Positions 50,157 through 58,627 of a DNA stretch of 64,000 nucleotides are shown here, piece after piece (position 1 is the first letter of the stretch; every line of letters starts with the position of its first letter). The stretch is taken from assembly GCF_000014005.1 (NCBI RefSeq), contig NC_008009.1, positions 248,001 through 312,000 of the forward strand, written 5' to 3'. A program made the position numbers and the translations under genes. Source of the stretch: Candidatus Koribacter versatilis Ellin345. Its GTDB lineage: Bacteria > Acidobacteriota > Terriglobia > Terriglobales > Acidobacteriaceae. The notes below the pieces were generated by a model. The model worked only from the letters and a program-made list of their open reading frames with translations, ran no database searches and was not told the origin of the DNA.

Positions 50157-51226
50157 TGAGCGAACCACTCACCACCCACGGACGCTGGAGCGGCTACGCC
50201 GGCCTGCTCGGCGCACGCATGAAGGAACTCTTCCGCGAGCCCGAAGTCATCTTCTGGATCTTCATGTTTCCCATCCTGCTCGCGTTCGGCCTCGGCATCG
50301 CGTTTCGCAACAAGCCGGTCGAGAAGGCGAACGTCGTCTTCGCGCAGCAGGAAGGCTCCGACGCGCTCCAGACGCTGCTGAAGTCCGCACCCGATGCGCA
50401 GCGATTCAACATCCAGGTGCAGCCGCCAGAACAGGCAGCGAACAGCTTTCGTCTCGGCAAGGTGGATCTCGAAATCCTGCCCGACGGCAAAGGCGGCGCC
50501 GAGTACGTCTACGACCCCGCGCGCCCGGAGAGCGTTCTCGCCCGCAACGTGGTTGACGACGCCCTGCAAATTGCCGCCGGCCGCAAGCCCGTGCTGTCCT
50601 CAAGTTCGCGTGTGAACAGCGAGCCCGGCAGCCGCTATATAGACTTCCTCATCCCCGGCCTGCTCGGCATGAACCTCATGGGCTCCGGCATGTGGGGCAT
50701 CGGTTTCGCGCTGGTAGATATGCGGCAGCGCAAATTGCTCAAGCGGTTCATTGCTACGCCCATGCGCCGCAGCGATTTCCTGCTCGCGCTCGCTTCCAGC
50801 CGCCTCATCCTCATGATCATTGAGCTCTTTCTCGTGCTCGGCTTCGGCATTCTCATGTTCCACATGCGCGTGATGGGCTCGTGGCCCGCGATCATCCTGG
50901 TCAGCGTTCTCGGCGCCATGACCTTCGCCGGACTCGGCCTGCTCACCGCCAGCCGCGCGCAGAAAATCGAGACCGCCAGCGGCATCATGAACCTCATCAT
51001 GATGCCCATGTGGATCTTCTCCGGCATCTTTTTCTCGTACGAACGCTTCCCCGCGAAAGTGCTACCGATCATCCGCCTGCTGCCGCTGACAGCGCTCAAC
51101 GACAGCCTGCGCGCCGTCATCCTGGAAGGGAAGACGCTTGCATCGCTCTCCGAGCCATTGATCGTCTTGTGCCTGTGGGGCGGGCTTTCGTTCCTGGTTG
51201 CGGTCCGTCTTTTCCGATGGACCTAA
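50153..51226 (+). CDS. ABC-2 type exporter permease
   Basis: A 357-residue membrane subunit. One N-terminal span (EVIFWIFMFPILLAFGLGIA) is followed by an outside domain of about 130 residues (residues 50-160) and five further spans (including YIDFLIPGLLGMNLMGSGMW, ILMIIELFLVLGFGILMF, IILVSVLGAMTFAGLGLL, GIMNLIMMPMWIFSGIFFSY). The layout is that of ABC2_membrane_3 (YhhJ/DrrB-like) proteins. The start ATG overlaps the stop of the ATPase gene (ATGATGA), so coupling is expected. Substrate unknown. Confidence 0.9.
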   Translation: MMSEPLTTHGRWSGYAGLLGARMKELFREPEVIFWIFMFPILLAFGLGIAFRNKPVEKANVVFAQQEGSDALQTLLKSAPDAQRFNIQVQPPEQAANSFRLGKVDLEILPDGKGGAEYVYDPARPESVLARNVVDDALQIAAGRKPVLSSSSRVNSEPGSRYIDFLIPGLLGMNLMGSGMWGIGFALVDMRQRKLLKRFIATPMRRSDFLLALASSRLILMIIELFLVLGFGILMFHMRVMGSWPAIILVSVLGAMTFAGLGLLTASRAQKIETASGIMNLIMMPMWIFSGIFFSYERFPAKVLPIIRLLPLTALNDSLRAVILEGKTLASLSEPLIVLCLWGGLSFLVAVRLFRWT

Positions 51227-51309
51227 GCCGCAACTTTTTCCCGTAACCTGGGTTTGTATTCTGTGAGTCCAAGGGAGTTGTGTCGCTGGCTCACTGTGGA
51301 GTGAACCGA

Positions 51310-51882
51310 ATGCGCAAGCAAGTTGCTACCTTTGTAGTTCTAGTCTTCGTTGCCGCCGCTGTTCTGGGCGGCGTGTGTGCGTGGGCGCAAGAGCCTCAGG
51401 ACCAGCAGGGCCCACCGCCCCAAAGTGCCGGCGGACGCTGGTCGGTCTTTCAGTCAGAAGACAGAATGACCGGCGCCAAACTCGTCCAATTCGAACTCGA
51501 ATCCGACAACACCATGCCCGACAGCGATCGTCGCTCGCGCGTGGTTCTCTTCTGCAAAAACGGCCACTACGAGAATGCTGAATTTCAGCCCAGCATCCGT
51601 ATGGCCGGTCCGAACCGTCCCGGCTTCTGGGGACAGCCGCAGATGCAAGTCCGCGTCCGTGCCGATGCGTGGCACGACGACAAAGGCTGGAACTGGCTCG
51701 GCAAAGCGCTCTCCATGGACAAGGGTTCCGTCCAACGCGCCATGGGTGCTCGGGTCTTCCGCGTTGAGTTCTTAGCCGCTCGCAAGAAGGCCTCCGCGCA
51801 ACCCTACATTGCGGAGTTCTCGCCGGAAGGCCTGAACTTCAGCCAGGTGAAAGCCTCCTGCGACCTAGGCCCCAAACACTAA
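51310..51882 (+). CDS. Secreted protein of unknown function
   Basis: A 190-residue protein with a signal peptide (QVATFVVLVFVAAAVLGGVC, ending AWAQ) and a strand-rich mature part (RWSVFQSEDRMTGAKLVQFE, SRVVLFCKNGHYENAEFQPS, MQVRVRADAWHDDKGWNWLG, ARVFRVEFLAARKKASAQPY). This resembles the fold of small periplasmic proteins that read responses such as type VI-associated TagF/VasL or DUF3617-like families, but I cannot name one. TGGAG lies before ATG 51310. It is the third gene after the ABC pair but has an 83-base gap. Confidence 0.7.
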   Translation: MRKQVATFVVLVFVAAAVLGGVCAWAQEPQDQQGPPPQSAGGRWSVFQSEDRMTGAKLVQFELESDNTMPDSDRRSRVVLFCKNGHYENAEFQPSIRMAGPNRPGFWGQPQMQVRVRADAWHDDKGWNWLGKALSMDKGSVQRAMGARVFRVEFLAARKKASAQPYIAEFSPEGLNFSQVKASCDLGPKH

Positions 51883-51911
51883 CGCTGTTATGACGTTCAG
51901 GTTTGTATCAG

Positions 51912-51972
51912 GGCACGACTTCAGTCGTGCCGATCGCGGCCGCAGAGATCTCGGGCTTTAGCCCCTGCGGCC
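51912..51972 (+). repeat. Double-hairpin extragenic palindrome
   Basis: GGCACGACT-TC-AGTCGTGCC (51912-51931) is followed by a second structure with outer arms GGCCGCAG / CTGCGGCC (51938-51972) and an inner GGGC-TTTA-GCCC. The pair lies between convergent stops, so it could end both transcripts. It is REP-like in form. Confidence 0.6.
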
Positions 51973-51987
51973 CTTTCATTTCACGGA

Positions 51988-54603
51988 TCACTTCCCCTGC
52001 AACTCGCTCACCTTCGCCCTCACATACTCCGCCGACTTCCCATTCGGCATCAATTCCAGGTACTTCTGGAACGCCTTCAACGCATCGTCCCTCTTATCCA
52101 CCTTCAAATCGGCATCCCCGAGATTCACGTACGCAATCGCGCGCGACGGATCGATGGTTATCGATTTCTGATACCACTCCGCCGCCTCCGCATACTTGGC
52201 GAGACGGAAGAATGCGAACCCCGTATTGTTCGCGAACAACGCGTTCGTCGGCGCGAGTTCCGCCGCTTCCTTGAACTTCGCCAGCGCCTCCTCGTATTTC
52301 TTCTCCTTGTAGAGGCGCATGCCCTCATCATTCAACGCGAATGCGGACTTCGGCGAACTGGGCTCCGCTGCTCCGCGCGTTACCATCGCCACGGTTTCCT
52401 TGCCGGCTTTCAGTGCCGCGATCTCCTGCCGCAGCTGCTCGTTCTGCCGCTCTTTCTCATCGTTCGCAACCCGCAGTTTTTCGATTTCTGAGTTTAACCG
52501 GATGGCATCGTCATTGAGCTGCGTCGAATTCGATTCCAGGAACTCCGACTCATGCTTCAGCTCGAAGATGAAATCGCCGCCCTGGCTTCCGGGCAGATTG
52601 CCGAACGACGGCGTCTGCTGCGAGAGCGCGGAAACCGCGGGCGAAACGTACGTGGCCAACTCGCTGGCGGTGATCACGCCATCGCCGTTAAGGTCGGCGC
52701 GTCCGTCAAGAGCTTGCAACAACGTCCACGTGAAAACCGAGTGTCCGTTCGGGCCGCCATCCGCGACTTGCTGGTCCGCGCCACCGGCGGTGAACATCTG
52801 CCGCGCCTCACGCCGCGCAATTTCCTGCAAATAGTTCTGCGAGTTCGCCATCGGCGCGCCGCGCGTCAGCGCCAGCCCGCTGTAGCAAGAGTCCATCACG
52901 AACAACAGGTGTTTCGCCGGAATCGCCTCGGCGATGTCCTGGAAATTCGTCATCGAGATCGCCTGTCCCTCGTAGCTCGAGAGGTCGGCTTCGACCGGGA
53001 TGATGTATCCCAGCTCTCGTCCCGACGCCAGCTTGCGCGTCGCGCCGTGCCCAGCGAAAAAGACGAACACGCGGTCGTCTTTGTTCACCATGTCAGGATT
53101 ACCGAGCTTGTCGCCGAGCAGCGACAGAATGTTCTGCCGGGTCGCCTGTTCGTTCGTTAGCAGGAAAACGTGGTCGGGCTTGAACTTGTATTTGTCCACG
53201 AGCACGTCGCGCACCGCAGTCGCGTCATTCGCGGCGTAGCGCAGCTTCGGCCAGTTCTTGTAATCGTCAATGCCAATCACCGCCGCCCAGCTATCGTGAT
53301 ACATCGATTGCACCGGCGGAGGCTCGCTCGCCACCTGCGTTCCGCGCATTCCGGTCGTAACCTCCGTGCCATTCCACGAAGCAAACGTGTAGCCATCTTT
53401 CTCAAGTTCATCAATCAGCGTCGGCAGCACCGAGATGACTTGCTTATGAATATCGTGGAAGAGAATGATGCCGCGCCCCTGCTTCTTAACCTCGTCGAGC
53501 ACACGCTGCACGATCGACGAAGGCACCGGATCGGCCCAGTCCATCGAGTCGATGTTCCAGATCATCGCCTTCAGCTTGTCGCCCTCGCTCACCTTGAGCA
53601 CCGCGTCGTTCACCGCGCCATACGGCGGACGAAACACTGTCGGATCGCTCTTCTGCACATAGGCGATCAACTTGTTCGTCGACTGAATTTCTTCCGTCTG
53701 CTTCGCCGCGTCGAGCTTTGGCAGCACCGGATGGCTATAACTATGGTTGCCGATCGCCGACCCATGTTCCAGCACGCGATACGCGGCCTTCGCCGTCGGC
53801 GTGAGCTTCACCTCGCCCTTATCATCCACGGTTCCGAGGTTCTTGCCGACCTCGAAAAACACGCCCTGGATGTTATGCGCCTTCAGGATTTCGAGCACCT
53901 GGTCGGTGTACTTCGGATGCGGCCCGTCGTCGAAGGTGAGCAGGATCGTCTTCGGCGGAAGTTCGGTGCCGAAGATCTCATCGCGCCGTTTCGCCTTGAT
54001 CGCACCGCGCGTCTCCGTCGGCGGCAGCGTCGCATCGTGTTCTTTAAGGATTCGCTCGCGCGCATACTTCGTCTTCAGGAACTCGACGTACTTCGTCCAA
54101 GCCTCACGTCGCACCGGCATTGCGCGCGTCGCAAATTTCCCGAATGTCGCGCTGATCTCCTTCTGGTACAACGCCTGGATCTGGTCGAGCGCCGCGATGT
54201 CGTCGGTCACACGCTTCTTCAACTCCGGCGGGAGCTGGCCCACAATGTCCTGCAACTCATCGAACGTGTCGCGGAAGACGAGTTTGTCGGCATCGCGATA
54301 GTCGCCATTCGATTCCACGCGAGTGAGAAATTCGGTGATCGGAACGCTTGCAGGTTTTCCATCAGAACCAATCAGCGATCCGTTCAGCGCCGCGATCCGC
54401 AGATGGTTCTCTTCGAACATCGCCTCGCCTATAATCGCCACGCGATCGCGATTGATCTGGTCAAGCGAAGCCTCGCCATCGGTGAGAACGATGATTTGCC
54501 GGTACGCCGCAACGATCGTGTCCATCTGCTGCGCGACCGGCGCCTGCGCGAACACCGGCGCCGCCAACAACAATGCAAGACAAAGAAGTCGTAACAACTT
54601 CAT
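51988..54603 (-). CDS. Secreted deacetylase-caspase-TPR fusion protein
   Basis: An 871-residue exported protein (signal MKLLRLLCLALLLAAPVFA). After a helical region, residues about 215-420 are a NodB-type polysaccharide deacetylase: LLTFDDGPHPKYTD (catalytic and metal Asp), GNHSYSHPVLP (two His ligands), VFRPPYGAVND and IILFHDIH. Residues about 435-690 are a caspase-like C14 domain: AAVIGIDDYKNWPKLRYAAN, the catalytic His in VFFAGHGATR (about 517) and the catalytic Cys in FVMDSCYSGLA (about 575). An EF-hand-like DLNGDGVITASELA is inside it. A coiled coil (about 695-745) and three TPRs (about 755-865) end the chain. Both active sites look complete. The combination is unusual; see the findings. 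Confidence 0.88.
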   Translation of the reverse strand: MKLLRLLCLALLLAAPVFAQAPVAQQMDTIVAAYRQIIVLTDGEASLDQINRDRVAIIGEAMFEENHLRIAALNGSLIGSDGKPASVPITEFLTRVESNGDYRDADKLVFRDTFDELQDIVGQLPPELKKRVTDDIAALDQIQALYQKEISATFGKFATRAMPVRREAWTKYVEFLKTKYARERILKEHDATLPPTETRGAIKAKRRDEIFGTELPPKTILLTFDDGPHPKYTDQVLEILKAHNIQGVFFEVGKNLGTVDDKGEVKLTPTAKAAYRVLEHGSAIGNHSYSHPVLPKLDAAKQTEEIQSTNKLIAYVQKSDPTVFRPPYGAVNDAVLKVSEGDKLKAMIWNIDSMDWADPVPSSIVQRVLDEVKKQGRGIILFHDIHKQVISVLPTLIDELEKDGYTFASWNGTEVTTGMRGTQVASEPPPVQSMYHDSWAAVIGIDDYKNWPKLRYAANDATAVRDVLVDKYKFKPDHVFLLTNEQATRQNILSLLGDKLGNPDMVNKDDRVFVFFAGHGATRKLASGRELGYIIPVEADLSSYEGQAISMTNFQDIAEAIPAKHLLFVMDSCYSGLALTRGAPMANSQNYLQEIARREARQMFTAGGADQQVADGGPNGHSVFTWTLLQALDGRADLNGDGVITASELATYVSPAVSALSQQTPSFGNLPGSQGGDFIFELKHESEFLESNSTQLNDDAIRLNSEIEKLRVANDEKERQNEQLRQEIAALKAGKETVAMVTRGAAEPSSPKSAFALNDEGMRLYKEKKYEEALAKFKEAAELAPTNALFANNTGFAFFRLAKYAEAAEWYQKSITIDPSRAIAYVNLGDADLKVDKRDDALKAFQKYLELMPNGKSAEYVRAKVSELQGK

Positions 54604-54680
54604 GAATGCGACACCTATGTAAGTTTTGCTGCCGCTAGCTTACGGCACCCGCCGTTTGGAAGAAAGTGACGTACGTGCGC

Positions 54681-54743
54681 CCTGTCATCCTGCGCGGAGA
54701 ATCCGCATACCAATGCGGATTCGCAGTCGAAGGACCCCTATCG
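54681..54743 (+). repeat. TGTCATCC hairpin repeat, copy D
   Basis: CCTGTCATCCTGCGCGGA then stem GAATCCGCAT / ATGCGGATTC (10 base pairs, ACCA loop, 54699-54722), then GCAGTCGAAGGACC and CCTATCG. Its stem is longer and unrelated in sequence to copies A-C, yet the flanks are the same. Confidence 0.8.
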
Positions 54744-54758
54744 CTGCCACAAATGCAG

Positions 54759-55319
54759 CTAGTTCACCATCGCACTGGCGCTAGGCACCGCTCGCGGATC
54801 CACCACGCGCCGATACTCCATCATCCGTCCCGCCGGCCCCAGTCGGAACTCCGGCAGCACCGACGCCACGAACACGATGTCTTTTTCCAGATCGCCAAGG
54901 ATCGCTCGGAAGCGCAACTGCACGGTGCCCGATCCATCCCACGGGTTGCTCTCCATGCGCAGTACGGCGCGAACGTACTGATCGTCCACCGCATGGGCAA
55001 CGCGCCTGCCGCGCAGGTCGATCGGTTGCGTCACCACTGGTCTGCCCGATCCCGTGAGGTAAGCGACCGATGTGATCCGAAATTCGTCTTCGGATTCGAG
55101 CACGACTTCCTGCGTCTCCGGAGGTTCGCCTTGCAGAAAAGTTCGCGGGGCGAGATGGCGCACCATCTCCCAGCGCGAATATTCGTCTTCTAACTTCGCG
55201 AGGTGTTGTTGGGTGTGCGATACCTGTGCAGCGAGTTCGCGCGAGGGACGCCCTAATCGCCAGGTGATCGCTGCACCCACGGCTGCACCCATTATCGCTG
55301 CTGCCGCTGCAAGGATCAT
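54759..55319 (-). CDS. Membrane-anchored protein of unknown function
   Basis: A 186-residue protein with an N-terminal membrane helix (MILAAAAAIMGAAVGAAITW), a short coiled coil (RELAAQVSHTQQHLAKLEDE), then a sandwich-like region with alternating strands (RTFLQGEPPETQEVVLESED, EFRITSVAYLTGSGRPV, YVRAVLRMESNPW, IVFVASVLPEFRLGP). GAGGGG precedes ATG 55319. I do not know the family. It is 125 bases from the divergent ADOP permease start and may share regulation with it. Confidence 0.65.
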   Translation of the reverse strand: MILAAAAAIMGAAVGAAITWRLGRPSRELAAQVSHTQQHLAKLEDEYSRWEMVRHLAPRTFLQGEPPETQEVVLESEDEFRITSVAYLTGSGRPVVTQPIDLRGRRVAHAVDDQYVRAVLRMESNPWDGSGTVQLRFRAILGDLEKDIVFVASVLPEFRLGPAGRMMEYRRVVDPRAVPSASAMVN

Positions 55320-55444
55320 CCCCTCAAGCTTCCCAACCTTACCCCCAATTTGCCAGTACCTACCCTGATGCACGCACGTTCGTCCCACGCCGCTCGACAG
55401 TTGCCGCGCGTTCTCGTTATCGTAGACACTCCCGAGGTGTATCC

Positions 55445-57862
55445 ATGAACAACTTGCTGCAGGACATCAAGTTCGGGGTTCGCACGCTGCTGCGCAGTCC
55501 GAGCTTCACCGTCGTTGCCGTGTTGACCATCGCGCTCGCCATCGGCGCGAATACGGCGATGTTCAGCGTGATCAACGCCGTCCTCCTGCGGCCTCTACCG
55601 TACAACCAGCCCGACCGCGTCATGGCCGTGTGGCAATACGATGCGAACCAGCAGATCAACGCCTTCACCACGCCGAACTTTGTCGAGTGGAAGCGCCAGG
55701 GCGGCATCGTCGCACAGCTTTCTGCGTTCACGTCCACGGCATTCAATATCGCGGACCAAGATGTTCCCGAGCGCGTCGCCGGTGGCAACATGCAATACGA
55801 ATTGCTGCCGAACTTCGGAGTGCAGCCGGTCCTCGGCCGCAACTTCACGCCGGAAGAAGACAGCCTCAACGGACCGCCGGTCGCCATCCTCAGCAACGCC
55901 ATGTGGCGTACCCGCTTCAATTCCGATCCCAACATCCTGAACCAGACCATCAAGCTCGACAGCGTGGCGTACACCATCATCGGCGTCATGCCGGCGAATT
56001 TCTACGTTCTGAACCGCAACGAACTTCTCTGGACGCCCCTCAAGCTCAACCCCACCGATCCGTCGAAATCGCGCCGCATTCACTGGATGTGGGGTTTCCT
56101 CCGCCTGCCTGACGGCATGACGAAGAAACAAGGCGATGCGGAAGTCAACGCCATCACTGCGCGCCTGAAAGCGCAAGACCCCAGCGGCGACGCCTCGCGT
56201 GGCCTGCAACTCCAGTCCATGCCGGAGTTCGTTTACGGCGACGTGAAGCCCGCTCTGCTGTTGCTCATGGGTTCCGTCGGACTTGTGCTGCTGATCGCAT
56301 GCGCCAACGTGATCAATCTTCTCCTCGCACGCGGGGCCGCACGCCGCAGCGAACTCTCGGTTCGTAGCGCCCTCGGCGCACCGCGCGCGCGACTCATCCG
56401 TCAGCTTCTCACCGAGAGTCTCGTGCTCTCGATTTGTGCCGGAGCGCTTGGCTTGGGCCTCGGAGCGCTTGCGCTGAAATCTCTTCTCGCGATGCATCCT
56501 ACGAACATCCCGCGTGTCGAAGAAGTTCGCATTGACGGTTGGGTGCTCGGCTTTACATTCCTCGTCTCGCTCCTCGTCGGCGTGATTTTCGGACTCGCAC
56601 CCGCGGTGACCGCGTCGCGCGCGAACGTCGCCGAAGTCCTGAAAGACAGCATGCGCACCTCCAGCGGGCGCATCGGCCGGCAGCGCTCGGTCTTCGTCTT
56701 CGCGGAAACCGCGCTGGCTTGCATGCTGCTCATCGGCGCGGGGCTCGCGTCGAAATCCATTTGGAAATTGCAGAAGGTCGACCCTGGCTTCAATCCGCAT
56801 AACGTCAGCGTGCTGCGCGTCTCGGCGCCGCGATCGCTGCTGCCGGCGCAACTGCCAGAGTTCTACCGCCGCATCTTCGAACGCGTCAGCACGCTACCCG
56901 GCGTCGAAGCTGCCGCTCTCGGGCGCGACCTTCCGATGAGTGGCGCCGCCGATCCTTCCATGCCGATCACGATTGACGGCAACACGCCTGCGCTCGCCGA
57001 GGGCGAAGTCATTACCCGTTTCCGCTCCATCACGCCGAACTACTTCCGCACGCTGCAAACGCCCGTCCTGCGCGGCCGCGAATTCGCCGACACCGATACC
57101 TCCACTTCGCAGCCCGTCGCGATCGTGAGCAAATCTCTCGCGGACCGCTATTGGCCGAACGAAGATCCCGTCGGCAAGCGACTGAAGCCCGAAATTCCGG
57201 ACGCTCCGTATTACACCGTCGTCGGTGAAGTTGCCGATGTTCGCCACTGGAGTCTCGACATTCAAGTCGAGCCCACCGCGTACTACCCGTACACGCAGCT
57301 TCCGCCGAGCATCGTCGCGCTCTTCCAGAAGAACATGTCCATCGCGGTTCGAGGAACTGCGGGCGGCATCGTTCCGTCGGTGCGCGCCGCTGTCGGCGAA
57401 ATTGATAAGACCGTGCCCGTCTTCAACGTTCACACCATGGACGAACTCTTTTCCGACTCCGGTTCGCTCCGCCGCTTCGACATGGCACTGCTGCTCAGCT
57501 TCGCCGGACTCGCACTGGTGCTCTCGGCGATCGGCGTTTACGGCGTCATCGCGTACTCCGTCGCGCAGCGCACGCGCGAAATCGCTATCCGGATGGCCGT
57601 CGGCGCGCAGCGCAAGGATGTATTTGAGCTGGTCATCGCCCAGGGTGCGAAGGTCGCTGGTGTCGGCGTGGTTGCCGGCGTAATCGGAGCACTGCTGCTG
57701 GCGAAGGTGATGTCGAGCTTGCTCTACGAGGTGAACCCGCGCGACCTGCTGACGTTCTGCACGGTCCCATTCATCCTGATGGTGGTGATCCTGCTCGCGT
57801 GCTACATCCCTGCGCATCGCGCGGCTTCGGTCGAGCCGAACACCGCCCTGCGCTACGAGTAG
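55445..57862 (+). CDS. MacB/FtsX-like ABC permease, acidobacterial ADOP type
   Basis: An 805-residue membrane protein with two FtsX-type halves. Each half has a span plus a MacB periplasmic core domain: first LLRSPSFTVVAVLTIALAIG, NTAMFSVINAVLLRPLPYNQ, and the core with GRNFTPEEDSLNGPPVAILS; then three spans (LVLLIACANVINLLLARGA, VLGFTFLVSLLVGVIFGLAP); the second half starts GRQRSVFVFAETALACMLLI and ends with spans (LSFAGLALVLSAIGVYGVIA) and the motif REIAIRMAVGAQRKDVFELV. This duplicated permease without a linked ATPase is the acidobacterial 'ADOP' form. Efflux of peptides or lipoprotein-related stress signalling is inferred. GAGGTG precedes ATG 55445. Confidence 0.9.
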   Translation: MNNLLQDIKFGVRTLLRSPSFTVVAVLTIALAIGANTAMFSVINAVLLRPLPYNQPDRVMAVWQYDANQQINAFTTPNFVEWKRQGGIVAQLSAFTSTAFNIADQDVPERVAGGNMQYELLPNFGVQPVLGRNFTPEEDSLNGPPVAILSNAMWRTRFNSDPNILNQTIKLDSVAYTIIGVMPANFYVLNRNELLWTPLKLNPTDPSKSRRIHWMWGFLRLPDGMTKKQGDAEVNAITARLKAQDPSGDASRGLQLQSMPEFVYGDVKPALLLLMGSVGLVLLIACANVINLLLARGAARRSELSVRSALGAPRARLIRQLLTESLVLSICAGALGLGLGALALKSLLAMHPTNIPRVEEVRIDGWVLGFTFLVSLLVGVIFGLAPAVTASRANVAEVLKDSMRTSSGRIGRQRSVFVFAETALACMLLIGAGLASKSIWKLQKVDPGFNPHNVSVLRVSAPRSLLPAQLPEFYRRIFERVSTLPGVEAAALGRDLPMSGAADPSMPITIDGNTPALAEGEVITRFRSITPNYFRTLQTPVLRGREFADTDTSTSQPVAIVSKSLADRYWPNEDPVGKRLKPEIPDAPYYTVVGEVADVRHWSLDIQVEPTAYYPYTQLPPSIVALFQKNMSIAVRGTAGGIVPSVRAAVGEIDKTVPVFNVHTMDELFSDSGSLRRFDMALLLSFAGLALVLSAIGVYGVIAYSVAQRTREIAIRMAVGAQRKDVFELVIAQGAKVAGVGVVAGVIGALLLAKVMSSLLYEVNPRDLLTFCTVPFILMVVILLACYIPAHRAASVEPNTALRYE

Positions 57863-57863
57863 C

Positions 57864-58547
57864 TCAGCGGATCATGTAAACCTTGCGCACGGTTTCGCGC
57901 ACTTCGCAAATGCCCTTCCACCCGGCGGGGAAGAACGCCAGCGTGTCGGGCACGATCTCGATCTGTTCACCGTTGTCGTTCGTGTAAAGACTGTTGCCCG
58001 CGAGGAAGTGGCAGAACTCGTCGCTCTTTACCTCGCAGCGCCACGTGCCCGGTGTGCACGACCAGATGCCGGTCTCCGCGCGCCGCGGCGCTACGGCGCG
58101 GCTCATCTGGATGCCGTACTTCTCTGATATCCCGATGATGCGCGTGGAGACGGCTCCCCAATCCGCCAGCGGCCCAACGTTCGCGACGTCGCGTAGCACC
58201 GGCGTGATCTCACCCGGCTCGCCAAGACAGCGCATATAACTCATCCGCATGTCTTCTCCGATCTCCGCTTCGCCGGTCCATCCTTCTTTGAAGTGCACGG
58301 CCACGTACGGCTCCGCATCAATCACCTCGCCGGAGTCGCGGCGAAACTGCGCGAACCCGTGCATTACGAGCCAGAGTTCGTCTTCCACAAACTTAAAAGA
58401 GCGCTTGCCGCGCTTGCACTCGCGCAGCCCGCCCTCCACGCGGAATTCCGGGTTGCGATACATCACGAGTTCGTCCGTGCCGACGTCCGGGTTCCAGTCG
58501 AAGGCAGGATGAATATGCGGCGCCGAAGATGAAAGGTTCAATCGCAT
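57864..58547 (-). CDS. Bicupin protein (DUF861/EutQ-like)
   Basis: A 227-residue protein with two cupin domains. The second has the cupin_3 pattern: GIWSCTPGTWRCEVKSDEFC, HFLAGNSLYTNDNGEQIEIV and TLAFFPAGWKGICEVRETVR. The first (RVEGGLRECKRGKRSFKFVE, DELWLVMHGFAQFRRDSGEV, AVHFKEGWTGEAEI) is a more divergent copy. Proteins of this kind include ureidoglycine aminohydrolase and sugar isomerases, but here metal ligands are few and the substrate is unknown. ATG 58547 is chosen; the reading begins at 58583. It ends against the permease gene's stop on the other strand. Confidence 0.75.
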   Translation of the reverse strand: MRLNLSSSAPHIHPAFDWNPDVGTDELVMYRNPEFRVEGGLRECKRGKRSFKFVEDELWLVMHGFAQFRRDSGEVIDAEPYVAVHFKEGWTGEAEIGEDMRMSYMRCLGEPGEITPVLRDVANVGPLADWGAVSTRIIGISEKYGIQMSRAVAPRRAETGIWSCTPGTWRCEVKSDEFCHFLAGNSLYTNDNGEQIEIVPDTLAFFPAGWKGICEVRETVRKVYMIR

Positions 58548-58581
58548 CGCGAAGTGTAGAACGAGGGAATATATCGCATGC

Positions 58582-58605
58582 AAAAGCCGGGCGCAAAGTC
58601 CCGGC
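58582..58605 (-). terminator. Intrinsic terminator after the cytochrome c dehydrogenase gene
   Basis: GCCGGG / CCCGGC (6 base pairs, 8-base loop) is followed on the minus strand by TTTT (plus-strand AAAA at 58582-58585), 23 bases after the stop. Confidence 0.78.
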
Positions 58606-58627
58606 CTTGCTCAACGAATGTGAAGTC

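Noticed and set aside
50636-50648. GCTATATAG inside the permease gene as a fifth operator box
   Set aside because: It lies in coding sequence, is not a full palindrome, and is expected by chance.
53170-54594. A 474-codon open frame opposite the deacetylase-caspase gene
   Set aside because: Its translation is full of His/Arg without any motif. The minus-strand frame has complete catalytic sites.
55595-56851. A 418-codon minus-strand frame opposite the ADOP permease
   Set aside because: It has no start signal and no domain, and the plus-strand permease is well supported.
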